In this document: piece by piece, positions 1-9,722 of the stretch
Numbering within the stretch: position 1 is the first letter of the stretch
Layout of the letters: every line of letters begins with the position of its first letter
Program-made: the position numbers and the translations under genes
Notes under the pieces: model-generated
What the model saw: the letters and a program-made list of their open reading frames with translations, nothing else
Told to the model about the DNA's origin: nothing
The model's database searches: none
Assembly (NCBI RefSeq): GCF_036208045.1
Contig: NZ_CP121472.1
Coordinates: forward strand, 1,499,531-1,563,530
Source: Thiorhodovibrio winogradskyi
GTDB taxonomy: Bacteria > Pseudomonadota > Gammaproteobacteria > Chromatiales > Chromatiaceae
Direction of reading: 5' to 3'
DNA length: 64,000 nucleotides

Positions 1-536
1 GGATAGACGCTGCGATAGCCTGAGACCACCCGGCCCACTTCAAACCCGAAAACCGGTTTTAGCTCGGTATTGACAAGGCGAATGGAGTCACGCGCATCAA
101 GCAAATTATCGCCAAAGCGCGCCGGATGATGGAAGCGCAGCAGGCTGTCGCCATTAGGGCGATGAAAATGAAATTGGCGCAGGCCGCGTTCGACCATGCG
201 TTCGTAAGCTGGGCTCAGGTGCCGGAAAAGTTGCAGACGGGCGAGGTCGATCCGCGCCGGATCGCTCGTCGCCTGGAGCAGCTCCAGGGTGCGCGGTTGA
301 TCGACATATTCCTCGAAATAGGTCGCGACACTGTTGCGCTGCAGGGTCTGGGTTGCCCGCCAGCTCACGTGCAGTGTCAGCAAATCGCGCTCCAGCAGGC
401 TCGCAACCGCGCGGTCGCGTTCGCTGGCCAGAATGGCGGTGGCGAGTAGCCCCAAGGGCACCACGGCGCCAATCAGCAACGCCAGTCCCTGGCGGCGACG
501 GGCGCCGGCCGAGCGCGACCAGGGCACCTGCGTCAT
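1..536 (-). CDS. Partial membrane sensor protein with dCache-type ligand-binding domain (C-terminus outside window)
   Basis: The gene runs off the left edge, leaving 178 codons of the N-terminus. After a short basic start (MTQVPWSRSAGARRRQG) there is one membrane segment (about residues 18-38), then an extracytoplasmic region. That region contains the pattern FHFHRPNGDSLLRFHHP and, further on, FGFEVGRVVSGYRSV, which resembles the double-Cache domains seen in histidine kinases, GGDEF proteins and chemoreceptors. The output domain is not in the window, so the class of receptor cannot be stated. The start ATG overlaps the stop of the upstream PhnD-like gene (ATGA), so translation is probably coupled and the two are one operon with the hybrid kinase. 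Similar wording of the same sensor fold occurs in the chemoreceptor at 4771. Confidence 0.7.
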   Translation of the reverse strand, partial: MTQVPWSRSAGARRRQGLALLIGAVVPLGLLATAILASERDRAVASLLERDLLTLHVSWRATQTLQRNSVATYFEEYVDQPRTLELLQATSDPARIDLARLQLFRHLSPAYERMVERGLRQFHFHRPNGDSLLRFHHPARFGDNLLDARDSIRLVNTELKPVFGFEVGRVVSGYRSVY

Positions 537-1468
537 GGCGCGATCCGCTGCAGATAGGGGGCGGAAAAGGCGCGCATGGTCTCGACCTGCTCGAACAGGC
601 TGGCATCGAAGTCCGTAAAGCCGGCGCGGCCGCTCTGCAAGCGGTCGCGCTGCATGTCTGGCAGCTGCATCAGGGTGGTGCGCAACCGCGCCAGTTCGGC
701 ATGCGTCAGCCGCTCCAACCGCGCCGCGAGCACAAAGCCGGGCATGGGCTCGGAAGTGGCCAGTACCCGCAGTCCCAGGCCGTGAAAACGCCGCGCCACG
801 CTGTCCTTGACCCCGCCAAGGGAAAAAAGCTGGCGCAGCACCGCCAGCGCCACTTCATCATGCCCGCCCGCATAGGTTGCCGCGATGGATGCGGGTTCGA
901 CGCCATGCTCGGCCAGCAGCCAGAAACTGGCGGAGGGGCCGCAGGTCGATTCCGCGCGAGTGAACGCGACCTTGGGTGGTGAGTCAGGGCTGGCGAGCGG
1001 CGCCAGGGATTGCAGGCCATCGACTGGCGCGACCAGCACGCAGCGATAACTCGCCTGGCCATCGGACTCGCGAACACTCACCACAGGTTGCAGCGCGGGC
1101 AGCCGATCACGCGCCAGCAGATAGGGCAAAGGGCCAAGCTCGGCCAGATCGATCTCACCCTGGGCCAGCGCATCAATCAGGCAGGCATGATCGCGACACA
1201 GCCGCATCTCCACTGGGCGCTGGAGCAACTGGGCGAGCAGATCGGCCAGAGGCTGGTTGCGCATCTGGGTTAGGGACGGGTTTTCCAATGGCAGCGGGGC
1301 AAACACCAGCGGCTGCCCAGACGCTTGCTGCCAGAACAGGCCCAAAAGCAGCAACAACCACAGCCAGGTCAGGACTCCTGATGTGCTCCGGTGATCACCC
1401 CGCTGGACCGGCGCCGCCAAGCCTGACCAGAAGGCAATGCAAAGGCCGATAACATTGCGGTTAAACAT
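533..1468 (-). CDS. PhnD-like periplasmic substrate-binding protein (sensor-associated)
   Basis: A 311-residue protein with a hydrophobic segment at about residues 33-52 (LTWLWLLLLLGLFW), preceded by an unusually long polar N-terminus. The body has the layout of the phosphate/phosphonate ABC-transporter binding family: FAPLPLENPS near the start of the mature part, DLAELGPLPYLLAR in the middle, and YAGGHDEVALAVLRQL in the second lobe. No ABC permease or ATPase is nearby. It sits between a hybrid histidine kinase and a dCache sensor, so it more likely presents a ligand to a sensor than feeds a transporter. That role is inference. The start at 1468 was chosen because AGGA lies eight bases upstream and because a longer reading would run back into the kinase gene. 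Confidence 0.72.
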   Translation of the reverse strand: MFNRNVIGLCIAFWSGLAAPVQRGDHRSTSGVLTWLWLLLLLGLFWQQASGQPLVFAPLPLENPSLTQMRNQPLADLLAQLLQRPVEMRLCRDHACLIDALAQGEIDLAELGPLPYLLARDRLPALQPVVSVRESDGQASYRCVLVAPVDGLQSLAPLASPDSPPKVAFTRAESTCGPSASFWLLAEHGVEPASIAATYAGGHDEVALAVLRQLFSLGGVKDSVARRFHGLGLRVLATSEPMPGFVLAARLERLTHAELARLRTTLMQLPDMQRDRLQSGRAGFTDFDASLFEQVETMRAFSAPYLQRIAP

Positions 1469-1479
1469 CCTGGATTTTC

Positions 1480-4251
1480 CTAGTGCCCAGTTGTTGCTTG
1501 GCTGCCGAGCGGAGCCAGGGCGGGAGCGACAGCCAGCCATTTGCCAAGCATCGCCGCCACGGCCGCGGGGTCGAGCGGCTTGGCCAGGTAATCATTCATG
1601 CCGGCGGCCAGGCAGCGGTCGCGATCCTCGGGGCGCACGTGCGCGGTCATGGCCACGATGATCAAGGCCGGGCTGGCCGGCGCGAAACCAGTTCCTCGGC
1701 CGCGCAGCCGCTTGGTGGTCTCCAGACCATCGAGTCCCGGCATCTGGATGTCCATCAGCACCAGATCGAAGGCCTCGCGCGTGAGCCTTGCCAGGGCCTC
1801 CTCGCCATCGCTGACCGCCTCGGCCTTGATGCCGAAACGCGCGAGCAACCCCAGTGCGACCTGACGATTGGTTAGATTGTCGTCCACCACCAGCACCCGA
1901 GCATGGGTATCAAGACGCGGCGGTTTCTTGAACAGCTCATCATGGCGGTCGCCTGTCTTCATCCTCGATCCGCGCGCGGATGAGCGCGTGGTTTGGGTTT
2001 GCAAACCAAAACGCGCGCTGAACCAAAACTCCGCGCCTTGCCCCAGTTGGCTGTTGACACCAATCTCGCCGTCCATGAGTTCGGTGAGCTGGCGCGCGAT
2101 GGCCAGCCCCAGCCCGATACCACCGTATTCGCGCGTGCTGGAGCCATCGGCCTGGGTGAACTTCTCGAACAGGTGTGCGCTGGTCTCGGGCGCCAAACCA
2201 ATGCCGGTGTCGCGTACCGCGAAACGCAGGATAAGCGCGTCGTGGCGTCGCTCAATCAACTCCACCATAAGGCGTACCTCGCCCTGGCTGGTGAACTTAA
2301 TGGCATTGTCGACCAGATTGGTCAGCACTTGGCGCAGGCGCCCTGGATCGCCCCATAGCTGCGTCGGCAGCTCGGGCGCCATGGCACAGATCAGCTTAAG
2401 ACCCTTCTGCTGGGCGCGAAAACCCTGCGCGTCGCTGAATTGATCAAGTAACTGGCCGAGATCAAAGGCCTGCCGCTCGAGCTTGACCTGACCGGTTTCA
2501 ATGCGGGAGAAGTCCAGCAGATCTTCGATCAATGCCAGTAAAGTCTCGCCGCTGTGCTGCAAGATGCGCGCCTGGCCCTGTTGTTCCGTCGTCAAACCGC
2601 CGCTCAGCAGGAGCTCGGTCATGCCCATGATGCCATTGAGCGGCGTGCGCAGTTCGTGGCTGACATTGGCGAGAAACTCGCTCTTGGCGCGATTGGCGCT
2701 CTCGGCCTGCCCGGCGAGCGCCTGGGCCTGGGCGGTGGTGGCCTCAAGTGCCTGCTCGGCGCGCTTGCGCTCGGTGATGTCGATGGCGCAGCCGACCACA
2801 TACTCCACCTGCCCCTGCGGTCCCAGTTTGGGCGATTTGGCGATGCTCAGCAGGCGTAACTCGCCACTGGCATCGGGCGCCCACTCCTCGGTAACCAGGG
2901 TGCGCGCGCCGGTGAAGACCTGCGAATTGCTGACTCGACACACCTCAACGACGGCTCCAGGCAGGAAATCGCTCAGATCGCGCCCTATCATGGCATCCTT
3001 GGGCACGCCGAAGAAATCAGCATGGGCTTGATTGACCGCGCCATAGGTGCGCTCATCGCTCAGGTACCAAACTTGAATGGGAATGGTGTCGAGCAAGATG
3101 CGCCGATCCTCGGCCTCGCGCGCGAGCGCGCTCTCCAACTCCTTGAGATGGGTCTGATCGAACAGGTAGCCGCGGATCTCGCTAGGGCCGCCATCGGGTG
3201 CGCGCACGACTTGGGTGACATCATAGAACCAGCGATAGCGCACAGTGTCTTGTTCCCGCACCGCCAGCCGATAGGATTGCTCGAAGCGTTGATTGCCCGC
3301 GGTCAGATGAACCGCAACTTCGTCTTCAGTGCGCGCGCGATCCTCGGGATGAATCAAGTCGATGAAGTGGAACCCCGGCGCGCACAGTTCCTCGGGTCCG
3401 TAGCCAAGAATGGCCTTGGCATTGCTCGACACCCGCTGGATCGGCCAGCTGGGTTCCAGCCCCCAGACAAAGGTCACCACCGGCCCGGCGGAAAACAGAT
3501 CACGCTCGGCGCGTAGCGCCTGCTCGGAGCGCGCCAGGCGCTCAGCGTTTTCTACCCGCTCGGTGATGTCGAAGGCAATCTGCAGGCGCGCATACTGGCC
3601 GTTGGTCCAATGGATCGCCTGATCGCGGCAGTCATAGTATCGCCCGTTGCGCGCGTTCAAGACCTCCCAGTGGCGGATACCGCTGGGCTGGCCATGGGCA
3701 TCGAACAGCTGCTCAGGCGAGCAGTTGGCGCAGCGTTCATCGTGCCCGTGCAGCGCGCGCCAGCAGGTTTCGCCCTCGATATCGCCAAAGAGCGCCCGGC
3801 CATGGGCATTGACAAAGAGAATCTCTTCACTCGCCAGATCGCTGACATAGACCAGGGCGTCAAGATTATCGAGTACCGCGTGCAGGCGGCGTTCACTCAC
3901 CAGGAGCGCTCGCTCGGCTTCTAGGGCGCGCCTTTGGTTACCGGCATCAGTAACGGCCAAGGTAGCCCAGGCGCGTGCGCCGGTTGCGTGGGCAATGCCA
4001 GCAAAAAAGACGCCGCAGAACGCGCTGGCCAGCGCCAGGCCGTTCAACAGATTTGGGGGGGGAACAACAGCGACGGAAAAAGAGAACCAGAAGCGGGCGA
4101 AGCCTGCCAGCAGCAGCGCGGTCAGCAGCAGGGCCACGGCGAGCCACGTCGGTCGGAACCTGATGGATGGAACTCGCCGGGATAGGTGGTCGCTTTGCTC
4201 CTGGCGCTCGGTGCCGGGAAGATCGGAGCGACCAGGATGTTGAATTTTCAT
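1480..4251 (-). CDS. Hybrid sensor histidine kinase with PAS domains and receiver domain
   Basis: A membrane-bound signalling kinase of 923 residues. Two membrane helices lie near residues 35-51 and 67-87. Three PAS-like domains follow (starting near 121, 260 and 390), then a HisKA dimerisation domain with SHELRTP (His532 is the phospho-acceptor) and a HATPase domain with NLVDNAIKF, DTGIGL and GIGLGLA. The C-terminal receiver has VLVVDDN, LVLMDIQMPGLDG (Asp834 is the phospho-acceptor) and the closing Lys in DYLAKPLD. It should autophosphorylate and pass phosphate internally and then to an unseen partner. The PhnD-like gene follows 11 bp after its stop, suggesting that protein supplies the signal. 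ATG 4251 is preferred over an upstream TTG at 4284; neither has a strong ribosome-binding site. Confidence 0.88.
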   Translation of the reverse strand: MKIQHPGRSDLPGTERQEQSDHLSRRVPSIRFRPTWLAVALLLTALLLAGFARFWFSFSVAVVPPPNLLNGLALASAFCGVFFAGIAHATGARAWATLAVTDAGNQRRALEAERALLVSERRLHAVLDNLDALVYVSDLASEEILFVNAHGRALFGDIEGETCWRALHGHDERCANCSPEQLFDAHGQPSGIRHWEVLNARNGRYYDCRDQAIHWTNGQYARLQIAFDITERVENAERLARSEQALRAERDLFSAGPVVTFVWGLEPSWPIQRVSSNAKAILGYGPEELCAPGFHFIDLIHPEDRARTEDEVAVHLTAGNQRFEQSYRLAVREQDTVRYRWFYDVTQVVRAPDGGPSEIRGYLFDQTHLKELESALAREAEDRRILLDTIPIQVWYLSDERTYGAVNQAHADFFGVPKDAMIGRDLSDFLPGAVVEVCRVSNSQVFTGARTLVTEEWAPDASGELRLLSIAKSPKLGPQGQVEYVVGCAIDITERKRAEQALEATTAQAQALAGQAESANRAKSEFLANVSHELRTPLNGIMGMTELLLSGGLTTEQQGQARILQHSGETLLALIEDLLDFSRIETGQVKLERQAFDLGQLLDQFSDAQGFRAQQKGLKLICAMAPELPTQLWGDPGRLRQVLTNLVDNAIKFTSQGEVRLMVELIERRHDALILRFAVRDTGIGLAPETSAHLFEKFTQADGSSTREYGGIGLGLAIARQLTELMDGEIGVNSQLGQGAEFWFSARFGLQTQTTRSSARGSRMKTGDRHDELFKKPPRLDTHARVLVVDDNLTNRQVALGLLARFGIKAEAVSDGEEALARLTREAFDLVLMDIQMPGLDGLETTKRLRGRGTGFAPASPALIIVAMTAHVRPEDRDRCLAAGMNDYLAKPLDPAAVAAMLGKWLAVAPALAPLGSQATTGH

Positions 4252-4770
4252 TGGGATTGCCGTGTCGTGTTCAGCTATAACCAAGGGTCAGAGAACAAAG
4301 ACAATCAACACAAAACCGGGTTGTTGCACATAGCATCCGATTAGGCCGCAAACGAGCAGCATGATTCGGCTGCTGGCGCGAGCGACAGACTTTGGTATAG
4401 CACAAATGCAACGCATGACAATGCATACAGACTATTCGGGCTCCAATAGTGGCGCATGGATTGATAAAAAAATATCTTTGCAGTTAATTGGTTATGAAAA
4501 AGCATTGATATTTTTCAATCATATTATTTATATTTTTTCATCATTACGCGGCAGTAACAGGCCCCTTTTGATTGCCGGGCGCTATACTTATGCGCGCGGA
4601 TGCATATTATAGCATGCGCGCGCCCTGGCACCCGAGTTGGGCGAGGTATGGCCTCTGTGTTTTGTCTTCAACAATTCGCCAGATGATGACTTGATGAACC
4701 CCAGTGTGCGCGAGCCAGTGTGCGTGAGTCAGTGTGCGCGAGTCATTAGGATGCGCCGGAGTAAGCTGTC
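4252..4770. other. Divergent intergenic region, partly AT-rich
   Basis: This spacer separates the leftward sensor operon from the rightward chemoreceptor gene and must hold both promoters. The part at about 4460-4620 is much richer in A and T than the surroundings. A three-unit tandem repeat lies just before the chemoreceptor. No convincing ORF or RNA gene was seen. Confidence 0.5.
4702..4743. repeat. Three tandem 14-bp units upstream of chemoreceptor gene
   Basis: Three consecutive 14-base units of the type CAGTGTGCGCGAGT, differing at one or two positions, end 27 bases before the ATG at 4771. They lie where an operator or 5' leader element could act, but no regulator is known from the sequence. 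Confidence 0.7.
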
Positions 4771-6663
4771 ATGCGGATTCGCTCCAAATTCCTGCTGCCC
4801 TTGATCATTGGCAGCGTCTTATTGGGCATCGGTGGATTCATTGCCCTCAATACGCAATTGCGCCAACTGGAAACCGCCTTCATCGACATGCTGGTCAAGG
4901 CGAAAATCGCTGATGTGGAGCGGGCCATCAATGACGCCGGCCGCGGCGCCCTGGCGCAGGCTGCGCAGTATAGCCAGGCTGACGCGGTGATCGCGGCCTA
5001 TCAGTTGGCAGGCGATGGCCGGTTTGAGGACGAAGCCGATCCCAGGGCGCAGGCTGCGCGCGAGCAACTGCGCGCCCAGTTGGCGCCGATGGCAGCGGGC
5101 TACACGGCTCTGCTCGGCAAGAAGCTCCAGTTGCACTTCCACCTGCCCAACGCGCGCTCCCTGCTGCGCCTGTGGCGCGAGAAGCAGGCCAGGCGCGATG
5201 GCGAATGGGTCGACATCTCCGATGATCTGTCGTCCTTTCGCCAGACGGTGATCGATGTCAACCGCGACGGCCGCTCCCTGAGCGGAATCGAGCCCGGGCG
5301 TGGCGGCTTCGCGGTGCGCGGCCTGGCGCCGGTGATCGGGCCGGATGGCAAGCGGCTCGGCTCGGTCGAGGTGCTCGCTGATTTCGATCAGGTCCTCACC
5401 AGCCTGCAAGAGCAGGCGGGGCTGTCGATGCAGCTTTATATGAATGCCAGTCTGCTGCCCATCACCACCCGGCTGCGCGATCCACAACAATACCCAGTGC
5501 TCGATGATCGCTATGTGCTCATAGCTGGTCAGGAACATCGCGCCATCAGCACAGCGGTGGACGCCAATTTGCTGGGACAAGCGGTGTCCGCACCTATCAC
5601 CAAGGTTCAGGGCGAGGCCGCGCTGGCGCTGTTCCCGGTGCGCGACTACAAAGGCGAGTCGCTCGGCGTGATGGTGCTGCGCTACGATGTCAGCGGCCCG
5701 CGCGCCATTATCGCCACGGCGCAACTCATCACCCTGCTGACCTTGGGACTCTTGGTGGCGCTGCCGACGGTGCTCGGGCTGCTGGTACTAAGCCGCTTCG
5801 TGATCGCGCCGGTCAATCAGGGGCTCGCCTTCGCCCGCCACATGGCCGAGGGCGATCTGAGCGCCAACATCGACCTGCATAGCCGCGATGAACTCGGCGA
5901 ACTCGCGCGTGCGCTTAACCACATGGCCGAGCGCTTTCGCGAGGTGGTCAGCGGCGTGCGACATGGCACCGAACAGCTCGGCGCCGCCTCGCGCGAGGTT
6001 GATGCCGCCTCTCAGTCCATCGCCCAGGCGGCCACCGAGCAGGCCGCCAGCGTGGAGCAGACAGCGGGGACCATGGCCCAGCTCAACACCCTTGTGCATG
6101 ACAACACCAGCAAGGCCCACGCTACCGAGGAAAAAGCCATGGACGCGGCGCATGAGGCCGAGAAAGGCGGCGAGGCGGTCAGCCGCACGGTCACGGCGAT
6201 GAAAGGCATCGCCGATAAGATCGGCCTGATCGAGGGCATTGCCTACAAAACCAACCTGCTGTCACTAAACGCAGCCATCGAGGCCGCGCGCGCCGGCGAG
6301 CACGGCAAGGGTTTCACCGTGGTGGCGGCGGAAGTGCGCAAGCTCGCCGAGAATAGCCGCCAGACCGCGCTGGAAATCGGCCAACTCGCTAAGGACAGCC
6401 TGGCGGTGGCCGATGACGCCGGGCGCAAGCTGGCAGCGACGGTGCCGAAAATCGGCGAAACCGCCACGCTGGTGCGCGAAATCGCCGCCGCCTCGCAACA
6501 ACAGGCCAGCGGTGTCGAGCAGGTCACCACGGCGATGTCGGATCTGGAGCGCGCCACTCAGCAAAACGCCGCCGTCTCCGAGGAACTCGCCGCCACGGCA
6601 AACCAGGTCAGCGAGCACTCCCAGCGCCTGCATGAGACCGTGGCGTTTTTCAAAACGGGGTGA
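4771..6663 (+). CDS. Methyl-accepting chemotaxis protein with periplasmic dCache domain
   Basis: A 630-residue transmembrane chemoreceptor. The first membrane helix is at residues 8-28, followed by a periplasmic dCache-type domain ([13 protein letters not shown], then [11 protein letters not shown]). A second helix lies near 315-345, then a HAMP segment ([19 protein letters not shown]). The cytoplasmic signalling hairpin contains the tip sequence [20 protein letters not shown] followed by [20 protein letters not shown], which contacts CheA and CheW in this family. The C-terminus ends in FFKTG with no CheR-tethering pentapeptide. The start has GGAG nine bases upstream. It stands alone; the CRISPR array follows 213 bp downstream. 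Confidence 0.92.
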   Translation: MRIRSKFLLPLIIGSVLLGIGGFIALNTQLRQLETAFIDMLVKAKIADVERAINDAGRGALAQAAQYSQADAVIAAYQLAGDGRFEDEADPRAQAAREQLRAQLAPMAAGYTALLGKKLQLHFHLPNARSLLRLWREKQARRDGEWVDISDDLSSFRQTVIDVNRDGRSLSGIEPGRGGFAVRGLAPVIGPDGKRLGSVEVLADFDQVLTSLQEQAGLSMQLYMNASLLPITTRLRDPQQYPVLDDRYVLIAGQEHRAISTAVDANLLGQAVSAPITKVQGEAALALFPVRDYKGESLGVMVLRYDVSGPRAIIATAQLITLLTLGLLVALPTVLGLLVLSRFVIAPVNQGLAFARHMAEGDLSANIDLHSRDELGELARALNHMAERFREVVSGVRHGTEQLGAASREVDAASQSIAQAATEQAASVEQTAGTMAQLNTLVHDNTSKAHATEEKAMDAAHEAEKGGEAVSRTVTAMKGIADKIGLIEGIAYKTNLLSLNAAIEAARAGEHGKGFTVVAAEVRKLAENSRQTALEIGQLAKDSLAVADDAGRKLAATVPKIGETATLVREIAAASQQQASGVEQVTTAMSDLERATQQNAAVSEELAATANQVSEHSQRLHETVAFFKTG

Positions 6664-6876
6664 GGTTTACACCAAAAAGGGCGATTCCGAAAAGACCCGG
6701 CAAAAAATGCGAGAGAGACGGCCTGGACCATAAGTCGGGCCACCCGTATTTGTTGGTCTGGAGTCGCAAGGAATAAGACACTGTTTTACATAGAGGTAAA
6801 AGCAGACTGCCCGACTAAATCGCTAGGTTTTGGCCCGGATTATGATCAAGGCCTGCAATCACATGCGCGGCAGCTC

Positions 6877-9226
6877 GTTCCAATCCGCGCCCGGCCAATT
6901 GGCCGGGCGATGCCCATCTGGTTGTTGCCATGGTGGTTCCTTATGCGGTGTTTCAATCCGCGCCCGGCCAATTGGCCGGGCGATGCCGAACAGGCGGTAG
7001 AGATCGTCGATGTCGGCTTGGTTTCAATCCGCGCCCGGCCAATTGGCCGGGCGATGCGATGCACAGATGGATGTCGATGCTTTGTTTGCCGGAGTTTCAA
7101 TCCGCGCCCGGCCAATTGGCCGGGCGATGCCTTGCCGCGCTGCCCACCGAGCTAAGCACGCTCCTGTTTCAATCCGCGCCCGGCCAATTGGCCGGGCGAT
7201 GCTCTGGTGCTACGCCAGTGCTATAGCGCGCCAGCCGTTTCAATCCGCGCCCGGCCAATTGGCCGGGCGATGCCTAATCGTTGCCCCGTCTGTGATGCGC
7301 CCATCGAGTTTCAATCCGCGCCCGGCCAATTGGCCGGGCGATGCGCCCGCGCGGGCGATGTTATCAAGCTCGCGAGCTGTTTCAATCCGCGCCCGGCCAA
7401 TTGGCCGGGCGATGCACGCGCGTCACACTAGACGCGCCAAACACACACTAGTTTCAATCCGCGCCCGGCCAATTGGCCGGGCGATGCCGCGTGCTGCTGA
7501 TGATTTGGCGCGCGATTTGGCGGTTTCAATCCGCGCCCGGCCAATTGGCCGGGCGATGCTACTAACAACGGCAAGGAGATTAAGACAATGAAAAACGTTT
7601 CAATCCGCGCCCGGCCAATTGGCCGGGCGATGCGCGCGCTAAACTGCGCGCGTCAAGTATTCTAATCAGTTTCAATCCGCGCCCGGCCAATTGGCCGGGC
7701 GATGCTCAGCCTCCAGATGGATTTGCCGTAACCCTTGCCGGGTTTCAATCCGCGCCCGGCCAATTGGCCGGGCGATGCCTTTTCTGTCTAGTTACCTGTT
7801 AGGCTTAATCACCAGTTTCAATCCGCGCCCGGCCAATTGGCCGGGCGATGCCCAGGCAATGCGCTGGCAGTCCATGTCTGGGTGAGTTTCAATCCGCGCC
7901 CGGCCAATTGGCCGGGCGATGCCTTACGCTCGCACCGATCTACTTTGTGATCGGGTATGTTTCAATCCGCGCCCGGCCAATTGGCCGGGCGATGCCTGGA
8001 GCGCATCGCCACTCACCGCCTGGGCCTGGGTTTCAATCCGCGCCCGGCCAATTGGCCGGGCGATGCATTATGTGGCTCAGCGAAAGATACCTGGCTGTTG
8101 ATGTTTCAATCCGCGCCCGGCCAATTGGCCGGGCGATGCTGATGCGCCGCACCGCCGTCCTGTCGCACTTGATCGTTTCAATCCGCGCCCGGCCAATTGG
8201 CCGGGCGATGCGGTAGTCGGGCAGGACGATGGAGCGGCGCAGCGGGTTTCAATCCGCGCCCGGCCAATTGGCCGGGCGATGCGCGGCAACGCCGACTTTT
8301 TCCAGCTCGCCTGCAAGTTTCAATCCGCGCCCGGCCAATTGGCCGGGCGATGCGTCACAGTCCGGGTCTTTTTCGTCCAGCCAGTTCAAGTTTCAATCCG
8401 CGCCCGGCCAATTGGCCGGGCGATGCAAGCGCTGGCGCACCGAGCGGGCCTGAAATTGATCCAGTTTCAATCCGCGCCCGGCCAATTGGCCGGGCGATGC
8501 TCACCAAGGCCGCACAGGGCCGCAACGTCGGTATAGTTTCAATCCGCGCCCGGCCAATTGGCCGGGCGATGCGCGTTAAGGAACGTCGCGCCAGCCAGAT
8601 TGTTAGCGGTTTCAATCCGCGCCCGGCCAATTGGCCGGGCGATGCCCGAGCGCTTCGCGCCGGCTGATGATGGCGTTATATGGTTTCAATCCGCGCCCGG
8701 CCAATTGGCCGGGCGATGCGCGCGCCTCTGGCGGGACTTCGCGCGCGGGGATCGTGTTTCAATCCGCGCCCGGCCAATTGGCCGGGCGATGCGCCGAAAA
8801 ACTCGCCCACGGCGGCGGTGGCGGTGTTGTTTCAATCCGCGCCCGGCCAATTGGCCGGGCGATGCCTTGGCGCTGGCGGCGGCTTTGCTGAGCACGTCGG
8901 GTTTCAATCCGCGCCCGGCCAATTGGCCGGGCGATGCCCTGGCTGCCGATGCCATGCGCCACGCTTACGCGGTTTCAATCCGCGCCCGGCCAATTGGCCG
9001 GGCGATGCTGGTCTGTGGCGCCCGTGTAGGGGCCGGCGAGCAAGTTTCAATCCGCGCCCGGCCAATTGGCCGGGCGATGCCGCGGCAACGCCGACTTTTT
9101 CCAGCTCGCCTGCAAGGTTTCAATCCGCGCCCGGCCAATTGGCCGGGCGATGCGCTCCCGCTCGCGCGCCTTAGCTTGGTCGTTATGCGGTTTCAATCCG
9201 CGCCCGGCCAATTGGCCGGGCGATGC
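6877..9226 (-). CRISPR. Type I-C CRISPR array, 33 repeats and 32 spacers
   Basis: Repeats are 37 bp. On the plus strand they begin GTTTCAATCC and end GGGCGATGC, so the crRNA-sense repeat (minus strand) ends in GGATTGAAAC, the usual type I-C ending. The middle 22 bases form a perfect palindrome, giving an eight-plus base-pair stem around AATT. Spacers are 34-37 bp. All repeats I read are identical except the leftmost (6877-6913), which starts GTTCC instead of GTTTC. A degenerate terminal repeat marks the leader-distal end, so the leader is on the right next to cas2, in agreement with the strand of the cas genes. Spacers at 8283-8316 and 9081-9116 are nearly the same. I saw no clear match between a spacer and the rest of this window. 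Confidence 0.98.
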
Positions 9227-9404
9227 GCTGCTGGTGCAAGTCCTTGTATTACAATGTCCTTGCGGCGAGCTTGCGCGAACCTGGTCAACAAAGGCTGCTG
9301 CCGTTGCGGCTGATGCATGAGAAGAATGCCACTGACCTTAACAATCAGGTGGTTATGGGTTGCGCGAAAGCGTGGGGGACGGGAGTTCGCTTGGGGTTCG
9401 CGCA
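9227..9404 (-). promoter_or_regulatory. CRISPR leader between cas2 and first repeat
   Basis: The 178 bp between the cas2 stop and the leader-proximal repeat (9190-9226) hold no supported gene. From the array polarity this is the leader that should contain the pre-crRNA promoter and the integration signals for new spacers. No individual promoter box is convincing by eye. Confidence 0.65.
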
Positions 9405-9695
9405 TCAGATCACTAATGGGCCTTCAAAATTGGTTGAGCGAAAGCGGCCATATTCCTTGATGCGCAAATCGTGGGGTTCGGTGAGGCGGTAGAAGCGGAG
9501 ATTATCCTCGGTTTCATCAATTTCCGCGAGGAGTTCGCGCTCGATCTGTTCGTAGAGCATTTGGTCAACCAGGCATTCAAACACCGATTTTTGGACGCGC
9601 TGGCCATAACGCTCGCAGACCTTGGCGACTCGGCGCAGACGGCGGCGGCCAGCGGAGGTTTCGGTGGATACGTCGTAGGTGACGATGATGAGCAT
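9405..9695 (-). CDS. cas2: CRISPR-associated endonuclease Cas2, type I-C
   Basis: A 96-residue protein that forms the dimeric centre of the Cas1-Cas2 spacer integrase. It opens with [11 protein letters not shown], where the Asp at position 8 ends the first beta strand as in the family. It continues with [16 protein letters not shown] and ends FEGPLVI. Length and sequence are normal. It is the last gene of the cas4-cas1-cas2 unit, 27 bp after cas1, with the array leader immediately downstream. Confidence 0.95.
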   Translation of the reverse strand: MLIIVTYDVSTETSAGRRRLRRVAKVCERYGQRVQKSVFECLVDQMLYEQIERELLAEIDETEDNLRFYRLTEPHDLRIKEYGRFRSTNFEGPLVI

Positions 9696-9722
9696 GGTTA
9701 GTTCGTCGCTTTTCTCGGTTAA

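Noticed and set aside
6910-9313. Many rightward and leftward ORFs across the repeat array encoding tandem motifs such as SIRARPIGRAM, FNPRPANWPGDA and FQSAPGQLAGRC
   Set aside because: The 37-bp CRISPR repeat has no stop in several frames, so translations look like repeat proteins. They have no independent start signals and change frame with spacer length.
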